A DNA stretch of 64,000 bases from Oasisia sp. SBJ-2009 (taxonomy: Eukaryota > Annelida > Polychaeta > Sabellida > Siboglinidae): positions 13,767,029 through 13,831,028 of the forward strand of contig OZ024865.1 in NCBI GenBank assembly GCA_964017155.1, in the 5' to 3' direction. Position 1 is the stretch's first letter, and the number at the start of each line of letters is the position of its first letter. Positions 46,661-57,516 of this stretch are shown in pieces. Made by a program: the position numbers and the translations under genes. The notes beneath the pieces are model-generated. The model did no database searches. It saw only the letters and a list, made by a program, of their open reading frames with translations, and was not told the origin of the DNA.

Positions 46661-46923
46661 ATAAGTTGGTAATTGCAATTATCAACAGTGATATAAAATG
46701 GCAATCCAGGATAAGACGACATTGGATCAAAATGTTGTATATACAAAATAGTTTTTGATTTAATGTACCAGTCTGGAATGTACCATTGTGCAATGTTTTT
46801 TTTCTCTATTTACCATGTGCAATACTTTTATATTTTTCTATAGTCACTTGTTTTTTTAGTGTTTATGTGGACATCTGTATGTACTATGACAAACTGAAAT
46901 AATGATATTGAAAACACACACGA

Positions 46924-47033
46924 CCATGCACTGGTGCAGGGCTCACTCCTATCATTGCTGTATCATTTCTACTCTACATAAACGACTTAGTTAATGCAAC
47001 CCAATAGTTATATTCCGATGCAAATTACGTTAC
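46924..47033 (+). pseudogene. Short RT fossil within the inverted arms
   Basis: QGSLLSLLYHF continues after a frame change as FLLYINDLVNATQ and then LYSDANYV, a degenerate YADDTN-like motif. The same piece is mirrored at about 42245-42360 in the left arm, so it was present before the inversion-duplication. It comes from a different LINE type than the main RT of the arms. Confidence 0.6.
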
Positions 47034-47246
47034 TTAATATAATAATTAGTATTATTTGTGATGAACGTTTGACGATGTCGAGTCAGCACTGCCACTGAGG
47101 CACTGACTGAGTCGACTCGAATTTAGCCTGTTTGAACACACTTTTTAAAGTATGCTTCAGCGCTGCTGAGTGTTCCCTACTCTGGACATTGTCATGCTTG
47201 GCTACAGCTGGATGGTGCACGCCACTGCTCATATAATGTCTCAGAT

Positions 47247-47500
47247 TATAAAATGTTCAAGATCACATCACATAATGACTAAAAATAAACCTATATGCAA
47301 CCAATCATGCATGCGTATTTTTCAAAAAGTAAATAAACAGTTTCAATTTTAGCAGTAAATAAATAACGTAAGACACTTTAAAACAAATTGGCAATACATT
47401 TTTGTGGAATCATATTGCAGTTTTAAAAATATGCATGCATGATTGGTTGCATATATGTTTATTTTTAGTCATTATGTGATGTGATCTTGAACATTTTATA
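47247..47500. mobile_element. 250-bp MITE with ~75-bp TIRs and TA target
   Basis: The ends TATAAAATGTTCAAGATCAC and its inverted copy are almost identical over about 75 bp on each side (three mismatches). TA is duplicated at the borders, as for Tc1/mariner-type MITEs. The centre is AT-rich and non-coding. It sits exactly at the outer end of the right LINE arm. Confidence 0.85.
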
Positions 47501-47745
47501 CAGACGATCTATGTACAATTATTTTGCTTTAAGAGGAATGTTTTAATTTTTTTATCCCAATAATTCATTGATTTTTTATATACAGCATGTATTTCAATTT
47601 AGCCACAGCCACGCAAGATAGATTGGATTTTGGATTATTTTTACAATAAATTGTTATTGATTGAGGATTAATTGTGTGTCTACTGTGCTTCAACAATGAA
47701 CTAGGCAACAGTGTTTGCTTAATCAATCCAGTTCAGAGGTAATGG
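47501..47745. other. Unassigned spacer
   Basis: AT-rich, nothing recognised. Confidence 0.4.
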
Positions 47746-47749
47746 CGGC

Positions 47750-48000
47750 CACATGAGTTATACCACAAAGAGTTGTACTGGGTCCAGTTATGTTCATATT
47801 ATACTTAAAGGCCAGTATTAAAACAAAAAAATGATGTGCTATTTATAGAGGACATCAATATGTTTCACTTACACACAACTGCTACAGGCTTATTCAAGAA
47901 GTAAATTCAGAATACAATAAAATATCAGTATGGATTCATTTCAACAAAACATCACTGAACATAACTAACATTATCTTTTCACATTTACTCCTGAAGGTAA
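47750..48000 (+). pseudogene. LINE reverse-transcriptase fossil
   Basis: Reads VIPQRVVLGPVMFILYLKAS (decayed GVPQGSVLGPxLFxLYIN), then FIEDINMF in place of the FADDTNxF active site, then LIQEVNSEYNKISVWIHFNK and TSLNITNIIFSH. The blocks are in different frames. It is a single old insertion with no ends preserved. Confidence 0.68.
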
Positions 48001-48470
48001 GACGATGATCATGATGTTATTTTAATAAATGTAACAAATATATATCATGTTACTTCAGTAAAGTCTGTAATTATTTAAACGTAGACGAGAGGAAACTGGT
48101 CAGTATAATATAAAGATTGTTAATGTATAAGTCATTATTTTCCTCCTGTGTACGCGTTAAATGCATATTTAAGCCACTTATCACAACAAATTACAAAACT
48201 TTGTTATGCCAAACTTGGTGCAACTATTTATTTATCCATCCAATTACTATTAATATTAAGGATAAATAAACAATACAGCTTTGTATACGAAGCAATAACT
48301 ACATTTTTATTTACTAAAAATGTAGCAGTAAATCCTAGCACAATCAATCGTAACCAGTGACAGCGCTTTGTTATCCGCTGTCACTGGTCCAATTAGTCCG
48401 TGCTATAACGCTCAAACTCTCAAATACACGTGAGCAACAACCAGCGTAGCTAGCTAGCGCTGTCGCGCGC
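48001..48470. other. Unassigned spacer
   Basis: An open frame (48148-48360) has no domain or splice support. The repeat CAGCGCTTTGTTATCCGCTG at 48361 forms a weak hairpin with its own flank. Confidence 0.4.
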
Positions 48471-48477
48471 GCCTCTA

Positions 48478-48640
48478 GATGCGCGCATGCGCAGAAACGT
48501 CATTCTGAACGTTTTTAACGACCGGAAAAATGTAAGCGCGACCATCGTAGGTAGCGATTACGTTTATCCCCTAGATACGCGCATGCGCAGAAACGTCAAT
48601 CGGAAAGGTTTTAACGATCGGAAAAATGTAAGCGCGACAA
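48478..48640 (-). repeat. Two MITE termini, GCGCATGCGCAGAAACGTCA family
   Basis: Two direct copies (48482-48540 and 48585-48640) of GCGCATGCGCAGAAACGTCA followed by the CCGGAAAAATGTAAGCGCGAC end. They are in opposite orientation to the pair at 41829-41950. The doubled terminus on both sides suggests one larger or composite element, or repeated insertion at the same motif. Confidence 0.7.
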
Positions 48641-48738
48641 CGTCCTATGTCTGTCCAATAGGGCCCGTAAGTGTGTCACGGTATACGGCGAGACTCCGCG
48701 CGATTGGAGCTGATTTGGGGACTGGTCATTAGAATAAT

Positions 48739-51189
48739 GGACGTTGTTGCGTAGCCGAGCATCGGAACCGTGTTCGCTGGTGATAAAGGTCCGAGCACTC
48801 AACGCGCATGCGCCTACTTTGACTTTCCCCCGGTGCTCGGACGCGGTGCAGCAGGCCGAGCATCGGAACCGTGTTTGTTTGTGATAAAGGTCCGAGCATT
48901 CAGCGCACAGGCGATTTCTTGGTCGTACTTTCAAGTTACCCTTCGCATCAGTATCAGTACGGGTGCGTAATCGTACTACTGCTACTAGCGATTCATAAGG
49001 ATATTCGATTAATATTTATAAGTCCATTATAACAAGTCATAGCCTATGAAAAAAATGAAATAAATACTTAACATTTATAAGCTCAATTGCATGATTAGAA
49101 ATATTTTTTTGCGTTAATGGTAGGAATGTAAGTACGTAATATATACCCATAACGACATTATAATTAATAAATATGAGCATTATTAATAATTACATGAGCA
49201 CCAAAAGAAACAACTGGGGCATCATACAGCATATGGCTGGTTGATGAATTTTTTTTTTTCATAGGGCATAACAGGCCAAAGTAATTGCGTTTTGAGAACT
49301 GCAGATTGTAATTGCTGTAGTTTAGCAGAATGATTTATGGACTTTATGTTGCTATATAGTAACTTTAATATTATCATTTTAATAGAGCCAGTTCTATTAG
49401 AAAAAGATTATAACTAATATGTGTACTTCAGAAGATAATATTTATTTACAGCTGATGTAATTGTTGCTGTGGCACAAATAATACGAATCTAGTTGCTGTT
49501 TCCTGAAATTGTATATCTGCTGTATTACTTTATGCAGAATTATTAAATACACACGTGTAATGTAACAATATTGTAGGTAGCAGTTTATTTCTGGAAGATG
49601 ACAAAACAACATCTCTACAATGATGATTACCTGGGTAACATTAATAATTAAGTTACGTATGTACCACATCATGCGCGAAGATCAATCGACTTGCAATCTG
49701 ACACAGTAATGTAAAGCATACTCAGTTACCATAATGTATGGTAATTGATTCCATACTGACATTATTAACAGGGTATATAACTACATGTCATGCACTTGAA
49801 ATCTGACACAGTAATGTAAAGCATGCATATGTAGTGCACTAATATAAGCATAAAAGTAAGAAAGGAGAAATGTAAGATATATATACATTTCACAAATGGC
49901 ATAATACTAGTTATATAGTTATACAAAAGGGTTACCATGACACCTGCTAGATTAGTGGGTAATGAAGCGTAATGGGAAAATAGCTCATGAAGTCAACACT
50001 GCCAGTTTTGAGTTTATATAATGTATGGTAATTGATTCCATACTGACATTATTAACAGGGTATATAACTACATGTCATGCACTTGAAATCTGACACAGTA
50101 ATGTAAAGCATGCATATGTAGTGCACTAATATAAGCATAAAAGTAAGAAAGGAGAAATGTAAGATATATATACATTTCACAAATGGCATAATACTAGTTA
50201 TATAGTTATACAAAAGGGTTACCATGACACCTGCTAGATTAGTGGGTAATGAAGCGTAATGGGAAAATAGCTCATGAAGTCAACACTGCCAGTTTTGAGT
50301 TTCGTTATGGTTGCAGTATTTTGATTACAGTGTTTATGTAAGAGGAGAAATGTAAAACATATACATGACATGACGGTGAATTTATTTTCGATTCTCAATA
50401 CAAATATAAATACATAGATAAATCAATTTTAGAAACATTGCACAAAAGGTTTATCATGACACGTGAGATTTGCGGATAATCTAGTATTTAACAGCAGGAA
50501 CTGCGTAATATCTAAGGTAGTAGGGGTTATATTTGTAAAACATAATTATGCCTGGGATAATTATTAATTTAATGCACTGAAATAATGAAATGTAGGCAAA
50601 GAATATCAATCATAAAAATGTAGTCAACATAACATACATCTTTTAATAAACAAATGAAAATTATGGTCATTATGGAATTATGCTTGCGAAATTTTAATTG
50701 CAGCTTTAATACATTTTATTATAATTTTATATAAATAAATATTGTATTAAAACGTAATAATGCACAAAACTATTTTACTTATATATAATTAATCAAGCAA
50801 AACAATAACGAGTATAATAACAAGTTTCTCATATGGACGCCGAGTTGTCTGTGAGCCGAATCGACTGGCATTTGTCTTCGAAGTACTTGTGCTCGTGCTT
50901 AATCTTGCCAGCGCGGCCAGGATATAGAGCCACCGACGCAGCCGATGTCTTACAGGCCCGCCTGTAGTCAATGACAATGTAGAGTTGCACGGCTGTTCTG
51001 TTTCCTTTATTTGCGTCAAAACCATCGCCTACGTTCATCCCAACCCAAGTACAACCACACCATGCTCGGCTGCCGTGAAAAAGAGCGGAAGCAAGATGCA
51101 ACACGTGACAATTGGCGCATGCGCGTTGAGTGCTCGGACCTATAACGCCGAGGTACAGGGTTCCGATGCTCGGCTACGTAACCACTTCG
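48739..51189 (+). mobile_element. Non-autonomous DNA transposon with 9-bp TSD, Mutator-like, copy 2
   Basis: It is bounded by TAGAATAAT (48730-48738, 51190-51198), nine bases as in copy 1 at 2201-4738. The TIRs and the doubled 5' TIR are the same. It lacks the approximately 175-bp retroposon-like insert and has its own 287-bp tandem duplication. It is non-coding throughout. Two copies with different TSDs of identical length fix the element's ends. Confidence 0.9.
49731..50304 (+). repeat. 287-bp tandem duplication inside transposon copy 2
   Basis: 49731-50017 is repeated at 50018-50304 with almost no differences, beginning ATAATGTATGGTAATTGATT. Copy 1 has a single, more diverged version (about 3420-3680). 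The duplication is therefore recent and specific to this copy. Confidence 0.92.
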
Positions 51190-51201
51190 TAGAATAATAT
51201 T

Positions 51202-51805
51202 CGATGGATGACAGTTGTAACTTCCGACTGATGAATATTAGGAAAATCAGGACATAAATATCTTGTGTTATACCTGTCTTATATTATAAATTAATATTGA
51301 GTTTACCACACTATCATAGACATAGCGATTTATGTAGTGCAGATAATAGACACTCCCCACACATTTTAGCCGTATGTGTTTTTTTTACGGATTTTGCATT
51401 TTACATAGCTGTACGTTGTGGTTTCTATAAGCACTTATATCTGACAAATTGTCTAAAAGCACATAATCATAACACATGTATACGTTTGGTCCAAACAGGT
51501 TGTACTGTGCGAAAAATGGCACTTTTCATTATTAGTCAACATCGCCAAATCCAAGTACTTGCCGCTGTTGCCATGGCAACCACCATTATAATCGATTACA
51601 ATTCATGATTTCCGTGATCATTGTCACCGGCAAAGTGTTCCACTGCTTTTGCTTGTAATAATCTATCGGACTGCATAACTGAAATTGTTAGACTGGAACA
51701 ATTCGATTATTACAACCAAAAACAAAACGAAGTCCTATACGTTAACATGGAGAATTATGGACCTTCTGCCCCCAGCCTCGTTTTCGCGCGCGAGACTTAC
51801 ACGCC
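51202..51805 (-). repeat. 600-bp dispersed repeat, copy 2
   Basis: Reverse complement of 1506-2124. It starts (CGATGGATG) only three bases after the TSD of the adjacent transposon copy, whereas copy 1 lies 67 bp from the TSD and on the other side of its transposon. Its outer end abuts the foldback element at about 51806. Confidence 0.75.
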
Positions 51806-51819
51806 CTATTCGGTAATTC

Positions 51820-51845
51820 CACTGATCTATATATATAGATCAGTG
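51820..51845. repeat. 26-bp perfect palindrome flanked by GGTAATTC direct repeats
   Basis: CACTGATCTATAT and its exact complement form a perfect 26-bp palindrome. GGTAATTC occurs immediately on both sides (51812-51819, 51846-51853). The other TIR of the foldback element has neither the palindrome nor the second GGAATTC, so this is an insertion with an apparent 8-bp duplication. Confidence 0.85.
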
Positions 51846-52154
51846 GGTAATTCTGATAGTCCGCAGCGACGCCTATCGAGTCGATTGGAACCCTTTTCTC
51901 ATGTATTCCGGTTAGCTGTAAAACGTGGTGTCGGCTCTGGTTACGTTTTTTTTATTTCAAACAGTTTACATTAAATATTTGTGTTTTGACCATCAATATT
52001 TCAACCAATATACCGATGATGAATGTACGTTATATATATAAGTCGATCGGTTATGTTTCTGTAATTAAAAGATGGTTATTTCTTTGAAAAATAGCCGATT
52101 ATTAAAAGATAAGAAAGCACACTTCCAAACTTCTTGAACACATACTTCTAAGTT

Positions 52155-52460
52155 CATAGCCGCATCACGAAACACCTTGAAAAACATCACATTCTAAATG
52201 CCCAGGTACACTTCCGTCTTCTGACTTGTCTAATAATGTCTTTGCCTTTTCTCTCACCCAGATGTTTGTTTTTCTATCCGTCTATGTGATGCTTAACATA
52301 CTTCTTTTAATGTGTGTGCGGTTGCTAGCTTGTTCTTTGCCTGACTGAAGAGGGCCCACGTTTCCGCGGCGTATGTCATTGTTGGTAGTATGCATGAGTT
52401 ATACGTACAACATTCCAAAATTATCTTTGAAGATCTCGTCGTGCATGCATGCTACCCAGC
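52155..52460 (-). pseudogene. RTE-like LINE C-terminal fossil
   Basis: Minus strand reads NSCILPTMTYAAETWALFSQ then AKNKLATAHT, KE, and after a frame change SMLSIT, a stop, TDRKTNIWVREKAKT. The order S-C-x-L-P-x-x-T-Y-x-x-E-T-W followed by the M-L-x-I-x-x-x-D-R block is typical of the C-terminus of RTE-group and related non-LTR proteins. It lies between the TIRs of the foldback element. Confidence 0.68.
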
Positions 52461-52952
52461 GTTGTCTTGTTTAAGTGCTAGGGTTGTAGGTGGATGTCCA
52501 AATGGCATAGGCATATAGCTGTGCATCTAGTGAGCCTGGAATCTCTTGAATTTCGAAACTTAAACGTTAATACTACGAATTACTGCTATAGGCAATATAA
52601 CGTTATACCCAATCGTTGACATCCACACGCATCTTTTAATTTCAGAAACACAACATATCGATTTATATATAACGTACATTCATCATCGGTATATTGGTTG
52701 AAATTTTGATGGACAAAACACAAATAATACGTGTAAAATATTTGGAATAAAAAACATATCCAGAGCCGACACCACGTTTTAGAGCTAACCGGAATACATG
52801 AGAAGAGGGTTGCAATCGATTCGATAGACGTCGCTGCGGACTATCAGAATTCCCGAATGGTATTTGATGTATCCAGTACGTCGCGGATTGCTTACGTCAC
52901 AAACATAATTATTAGTGAAATTCCGCCAATCCTTGCCCTTTTCAACAATGCG

Positions 52953-53432
52953 CTGTAGCGCTTACATTTTTCCGGCGTTATAAACGTTCCGATTGACGTT
53001 TCTGCGCATGCGCGATATTTGTAAAATCATCAATGTGCAGCGAAATGACAAAGCTTGTATGGTATAAATACTACGGGTTGTTCGTCAGGGTGTATATAAC
53101 CTCTCAGCAAAATTATTTGTCGCAAATTAACACGAGGCAAACATGCTTTGAGGCATATTTAGAGAGGAAGCGTAAATGACGTCACTGTTGTGCGCCATAA
53201 TCCGTGACAGTGATTTATAAAAACCGTAATATTTTATTGCATTGAACGACATTTTAAGAAACTCTTCACAGTAATCATCACATGAGAGTTAACGAACAGC
53301 TCGTGGCATTTATACCGAAAATGCTTTGTTGTTTCGTTGGACATTGATGATTTTACATTTATTGCGCATGCGCAGAAACGTCAATCGGGACGTTTTTAAC
53401 GACCGGAAAAATGTAAGCGCGACAGTGCCATT
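52953..53432. mobile_element. 480-bp MITE with ~52-bp TIRs (GCGCATGCGC family)
   Basis: Left end CGCTTACATTTTTCCGGCG ... CCGATTGACGTTTCTGCGCA; right end its inverted copy (GCGCATGCGCAGAAACGTCA ... CCGGAAAAATGTAAGCG). The interior (ACGAGGCAAACATGCTTTGA, TGCGCCATAATCCGTGACAG) recurs at 33100-33390 and, more decayed, at 61130-61760 in two pieces. No coding content. Confidence 0.82.
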
Positions 53433-53548
53433 GACATAAACAATTTGGCTTACGTCACTCGGCAAAAATCTCAAGATGGCAGCGCCCTGAATCTAAGATA
53501 GCATGTTTTTGATACCATCAATGTATAAGTAATTGTTTATTAACGATC

Positions 53549-54405
53549 TTAACAAGATTTAACAAGATTGCCACCTAGAGAATCAACTCTAGATGGCAGG
53601 TGGACAAGGAAGCCCTTTGGCTTATCGAGAGTCCAACCTATCTAACTAAATGTACCCAGCTCTTCTTAGGTACATGTCAATTTTATTTTTAAACATATTA
53701 ACACTACTAGCACCTACACAACCAGCCGATAATCTGTTCCATTCATTTACTGTTCTTTATGAAAATGAAAATGTTCTAATATCTAGTCTACACTGCTTCT
53801 TTGCTAATGTAATTCCATGTCCTCTAGTCCTTCTCTCTTCCTTAACAGAGAAAAAAATTGTTTTGTCAATATTTTCATACCCATTCAATATTTAAGAAAC
53901 TTCTATCTGATCTCCTCTCAATCTCCTGGTTTCTAGTGTTGTTAATCCACATTCTTTTAGACGCATTTCATAACTAATATTCCTGAGTTTTTGTATCATT
54001 TTGGTTGCTCTTCTTTGTACTCTTTCTAGTATATCAATATCCTTCTTGCGATATGGCCTCCATGCCTGTATGCAATATTCTAAATGAGGCCTAACTATTG
54101 TTTTGTACAGCGGTATTATTAGTTCTTTTTCCTTGTACACTATATTTCGCCTAATTAATCCAAGAATTTGGTTTCCCTTTGCTGCTGCAATTGCACACTG
54201 TTCTGATACCTTCATATCAGCACTAATAGTTAACCCTAAGTCCTTTTCCTTTACGGTAGTATTTAGTACAGTATCACCCATTGTATATTGTGCATCTTCA
54301 TTTCCATGTCCTGTGTGGAGGCACTTACACTTCCCATAATTAAACAGCATTTGCCACTTATCAGACCATTCGTTCAACTTATTTAGATCATCTTGTAATT
54401 GCTGT
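53549..54405 (-). mobile_element. CR1-like LINE, 5'-truncated, minus strand
   Basis: It interrupts a repeat whose uninterrupted form is at 41640-41700 (GTGCACAAAG joined to ATCGTTAATAA). Only three bases, AAG, can be a target duplication. It ends in the same stem-loop and TTGTTAAATC tail as the LINE at 7687-10346. Its coding part resembles that LINE (KEKDLGLTISADM, QLEYCIQAWRPY-like block). Confidence 0.88.
53895..54405 (-). pseudogene. CR1-like ORF2 C-terminal fragment
   Basis: An open frame of about 170 residues lies within the element. It starts downstream of the catalytic centre with LQDDLNKLNEWSDKWQMLFN and contains VKEKDLGLTISADMKVSEQC, ILGLIRRNIVYKEKELIIPL, YCIQAWRPYRKKDIDILERV and LTTLETRRLRGD. 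A frameshift then separates it from the last part (53890-53650). The first dozen residues of the open frame (to 54434) come from flanking repeat. With no start or RT active site it is a dead fragment. Its intact frame suggests a younger insertion than the 7.7-kb copy. Confidence 0.85.
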
Positions 54406-54556
54406 CTTTGTGCACAATCACTAGGTACAACCAATACAGTATAGTTATGTAAGTTAATACTGTGAAGCTCTCACTGACTGGAGTATCCCTTTAAAGCGTC
54501 TTCGTTATTAGGACCAGTTGGCAATACTGCTTAGAGCATAAACCAATCTGTTTCAG

Positions 54557-54601
54557 CACCAGCATCGGTCATGTTTGAGAGGAGTTCGACGCACTCGCAA
54601 G
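54557..54601 (+). CDS. Candidate exon, 45 bp, phase 1-1
   Basis: Acceptor CAATCTGTTTCAG, donor GTAAAG. In phase 1 it reads PASVMFERSSTHSQ, after a codon completed by the previous exon. It is joinable to the death-domain exon at 40520-40787. No domain. Support is splice-site quality and phase consistency only. Confidence 0.4.
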
Positions 54602-55017
54602 GTAAAGTGTCTAGTACACTGTCCTGAAGACTTGGCCGGTGAAACGGCAAACTGCGAGCACAGTCTAGACCAATTCAATATAGAGCGGTTTACTACCTTG
54701 TCTCATACATTTGCCGTTGCCGACGAGCAGGGTAGATCTTTACTAGGCCCTACGTTGGATACAATACGGACAGTGTACATATTTAATTATGTGCTTGTGG
54801 GTCACACACACAAATTTGTGTATGTAAAATATATTAATTTGATATACATCTGCGCTTTCTACTAACATATGCATTGGGTTGAATATAATGTAGTGCTATC
54901 AATAACGTTTGGTCAGTTTTGACTGCAGATCAATAATGTCCAAACAAAAGTGCAACATTCCGGTTATTTAAAAGGAATAGGCGATAATTGTGCAACTTTT
55001 GCTGTTATCTGTTTTAG

Positions 55018-55044
55018 AATCTGGCGAAAAAGCAGCTGCAGAAG
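55018..55044 (+). CDS. Candidate 27-bp microexon, phase 1-1
   Basis: Acceptor TTATCTGTTTTAG, donor GTAACG. It reads SGEKAAAE in phase 1, in frame with the exons at 54557 and 56445. A very short exon like this can arise by chance. Confidence 0.35.
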
Positions 55045-55129
55045 GTAACGCTGATTGGTGTGTGGAAATGTGTAATATTTACATTTTAACACTAATGGCG
55101 GCCTTCCAGTCGATCTAACCCAGAAGTAT

Positions 55130-55640
55130 TCCCGCTTAGCCGACTCTCACTCGGCTGCATAACTTCACTGAGAAGACAGTCTGTTGAAACGTAATACTTC
55201 GCTTGTATGTAATCCTTCTGTAGTGTCACTGCTTGAAGCCGTCAGACTGCATCATCACTGTTTGGGATTAATTCACAGGTTTACGTGTATAATAATAATT
55301 CATGTTTGTACAGTATGTATGCTTTTGGTAACGAAACTAAGTTATAAATAATCTATAAATGTAGAAAATATTAAATGACACGAACAACTAACAACGAATT
55401 TTATAAATTTCTTATTATTTTTATTATAACATATTTCAGTATATTATGTTTAATTTTGAACAGTTTATTTTATAATATAGTAATATCTGATAAATACTGG
55501 CATCCCAATTTTTTTTATTTCAAGTCGATTTGAGAGCCAATCGGTGTCTCTGACTTATTGAGAGGTAAGACACCTTGGCTGTCACAAATGCAGAACGTAA
55601 TTTCCCCAGACAGTAGTGAGGGGCTTGTAGTGTAGTAGTG
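55130..55640 (+). repeat. Dispersed repeat R, copy 3
   Basis: It matches 31492-32040: GAGAAGACAGTCTG (55170), GAGAGCCAATCGGTGTCTC (55530), AGTGAGGGGCTTG (55613). More diverged than copies 1 and 2. It lies in a putative intron of the death-domain gene model. Confidence 0.68.
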
Positions 55641-56444
55641 TGATGTGTCATAGATCTAATGTAGTGAGTAGTGGTGACGCAGGTATGTGTGACGTGTCTA
55701 GTGTCGTAGTGTAGTAAGTAGTTGTAGTGCATGCGCTTCATAATACTCTTCCTTTAAACTATGACCGTCAGCTAGGTCCCTTACCCGACTGAAAAGTGAG
55801 CCGAGTCCGCAAGTCTCACTTACTGGTACATAGCCTTTCCATGAGCAAGACTAGTATGACTGTCTCATGGTACACTACGGATACTGGGCACCTTGCGGTC
55901 CCAAGCTAACATACCAGGTATCTAGGAGAAGGACAACTCTGATTACAAACCTGGATAAACGCAGCTCATTAGCTTTGACAGGCAGTGAGTCTAGGAGAAG
56001 GAAAACTCTTATTTTAAACCACATAACTGGGCGAATGAACATTCCTGAAGAAAAAACGATTTTTTTTTGCAATACAGATCACGGGTACTTGTATAATACT
56101 TTGTATCTAACAAAATAGAAATAATTATAATACTGTGTTTCTCGCAAGAAATAGTTCTCTAGTATCAATGAATCTCGTAAGCTGTACTGAAACGGTGTTG
56201 ATCATGTATGCAACATTTATAATATTCGAATACTTTATGTGTCCAGTTCTCACATGAATTCATATCGACTCATATTTAATTTAAATACTGGTTTGAGCGG
56301 CTAATTTTGGTATGTATCAACGTGCGATAATGTCAGCATTCATAACCTGTGATAATTGTGTAATCGTAAGATAAACCTTATTGACGCCAGCATGATACGA
56401 GAGAATGCAAAATAATTGAAAAATATTTGCAATATATGTTTTAG
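55641..56444. other. Unassigned, putative intron
   Basis: A short direct repeat, GTGAGTCTAGGAGAAGGAAAA-like, occurs at 55919 and 55987. Nothing else was recognised. Confidence 0.4.
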
Positions 56445-56498
56445 GGGGGTCTGACCTGAGAGAGGAGTCAACATCAGACACGAAGCCACCAACAGATG
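56445..56498 (+). CDS. Candidate exon, 54 bp, phase 1-1
   Basis: Acceptor TATATGTTTTAG, strong donor GTAAGT. It reads GSDLREESTSDTKPPTD in phase 1, a hydrophilic acidic linker. In frame with 55018-55044 upstream and with three alternative downstream exons (57517, 59080, 61926). This is the best supported of the small exons by splice-site strength. Confidence 0.5.
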
Positions 56499-57516
56499 GT
56501 AAGTGTGATGATGTCATGCGCTTCACTGAAGTCGTTGATACGAACTCTGTTTGACATTCAAGCGCGCATTTGAAGACAACCGTTGATTTTTCAGCGTATT
56601 AAAATGCGAGTCATAAATATTCACATTTGAAAGTAAGATATTTGACTATTAAAAAGTGTCATTGAATGTGTATAATATGTTGGCATATTGCAAACAATTG
56701 TTTACCCTCATTGCTACTGCCTGACTGACCAGAACTGTTCAATGTTTCTCTGAACCATTCACCCGCTAACCCAACAGTCAGCTGGGTTCCGTTTCTCACA
56801 TGGCAATAGGAAACTCCTCACTGACTTACCGCTCACCCATTGATCAATTGCTTTTATGTAATTAGGCAGTGTTGATCTTTGTATTAACACACAATCCACA
56901 GAGCACAGGCAAGAATGAATTATTGTTTTCTGCAAAAATGGTACATTGCATGGTCCACTGAAGCATTTTGCAGCCAGCGTTCCTGGCCACACATGGCAAT
57001 ATGACAGGTCGGACTGGCAAGTGGCAATTGTCCACTGGGCAACTGTCAGCCCAATGTCCACCCAGCTCAGCATATCCTGAAAGTAATTCATCTAACCTAT
57101 TAATTATAACCTAAACAGTACATTGTTTAACTAAGCATTGGCAAGAAGTGTTTCATTGATTCGAATATTAACAACAAATTCATGATAACTTAAAGTCGAA
57201 ATGGGGATAATTGAGCTACCGCAGGGAGGGTCATCTAAGCATATCAAAAAATGAAGTTATGTGTTGCTTTACTGTATGTTTTCGTGAAAATTGGGAGATT
57301 TGGGTAGCAAGTAATAACATGGCTTCGTATATGTAGTTAGTTACACGGTTGTTGGTGTGTTAAATTGTTTCTTACATAAGTGTTTGCCTTAATATTTATG
57401 CACATCATAAACATGTTTAAAGAATGAATATGGTGTTTGTAATTTGTATGCTATTACTTAAAATAAGCGTGTTTACATTTTACAAAAAAAGACATAACTA
57501 TTGTTTTATTATATAG
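56499..57516. other. Unassigned, putative intron
   Basis: No exon or repeat recognised. A minus-strand open frame at 56759-57091 has no splice or domain support. Confidence 0.4.

Larger units (their letters stand above)
45801..47243 (+). repeat. Giant inverted duplication, right arm (LINE reading rightward)
   Basis: Inverted copy of 42005-45736 lacking both hAT insertions and about 580 bp of the RT core (left-arm positions about 44890-45470). It ends at ATAATGTCTCAGAT, next to a small MITE. It shares 3' sequence including GTCGACTCGAATTTAGCC and TATGCTTCAGCGCTGCTGAG with the left arm. Confidence 0.85.
51806..52860. mobile_element. Foldback element with ~210-bp TIRs
   Basis: 51846-52061 is the reverse complement of 52643-52854 with small differences (shared GATAGTCCGCAGCGACG, ACCAATATACCGATGATGAA, ATGTACGTTATATATA). 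The outer ends read CCTATTCGG and, inverted, CCATTCGGG. The centre carries an RTE-like LINE fossil (52155-52460). No TSD could be defined. A 26-bp palindrome is inserted in the left end. Confidence 0.8.

Noticed and set aside
48148..48360. 70-codon frame with hydrophobic stretch
   Set aside because: AT-rich chance frame; no supporting signals.
56759..57091. 110-codon minus-strand frame
   Set aside because: No splice context, no domain, and composition typical of chance frames.
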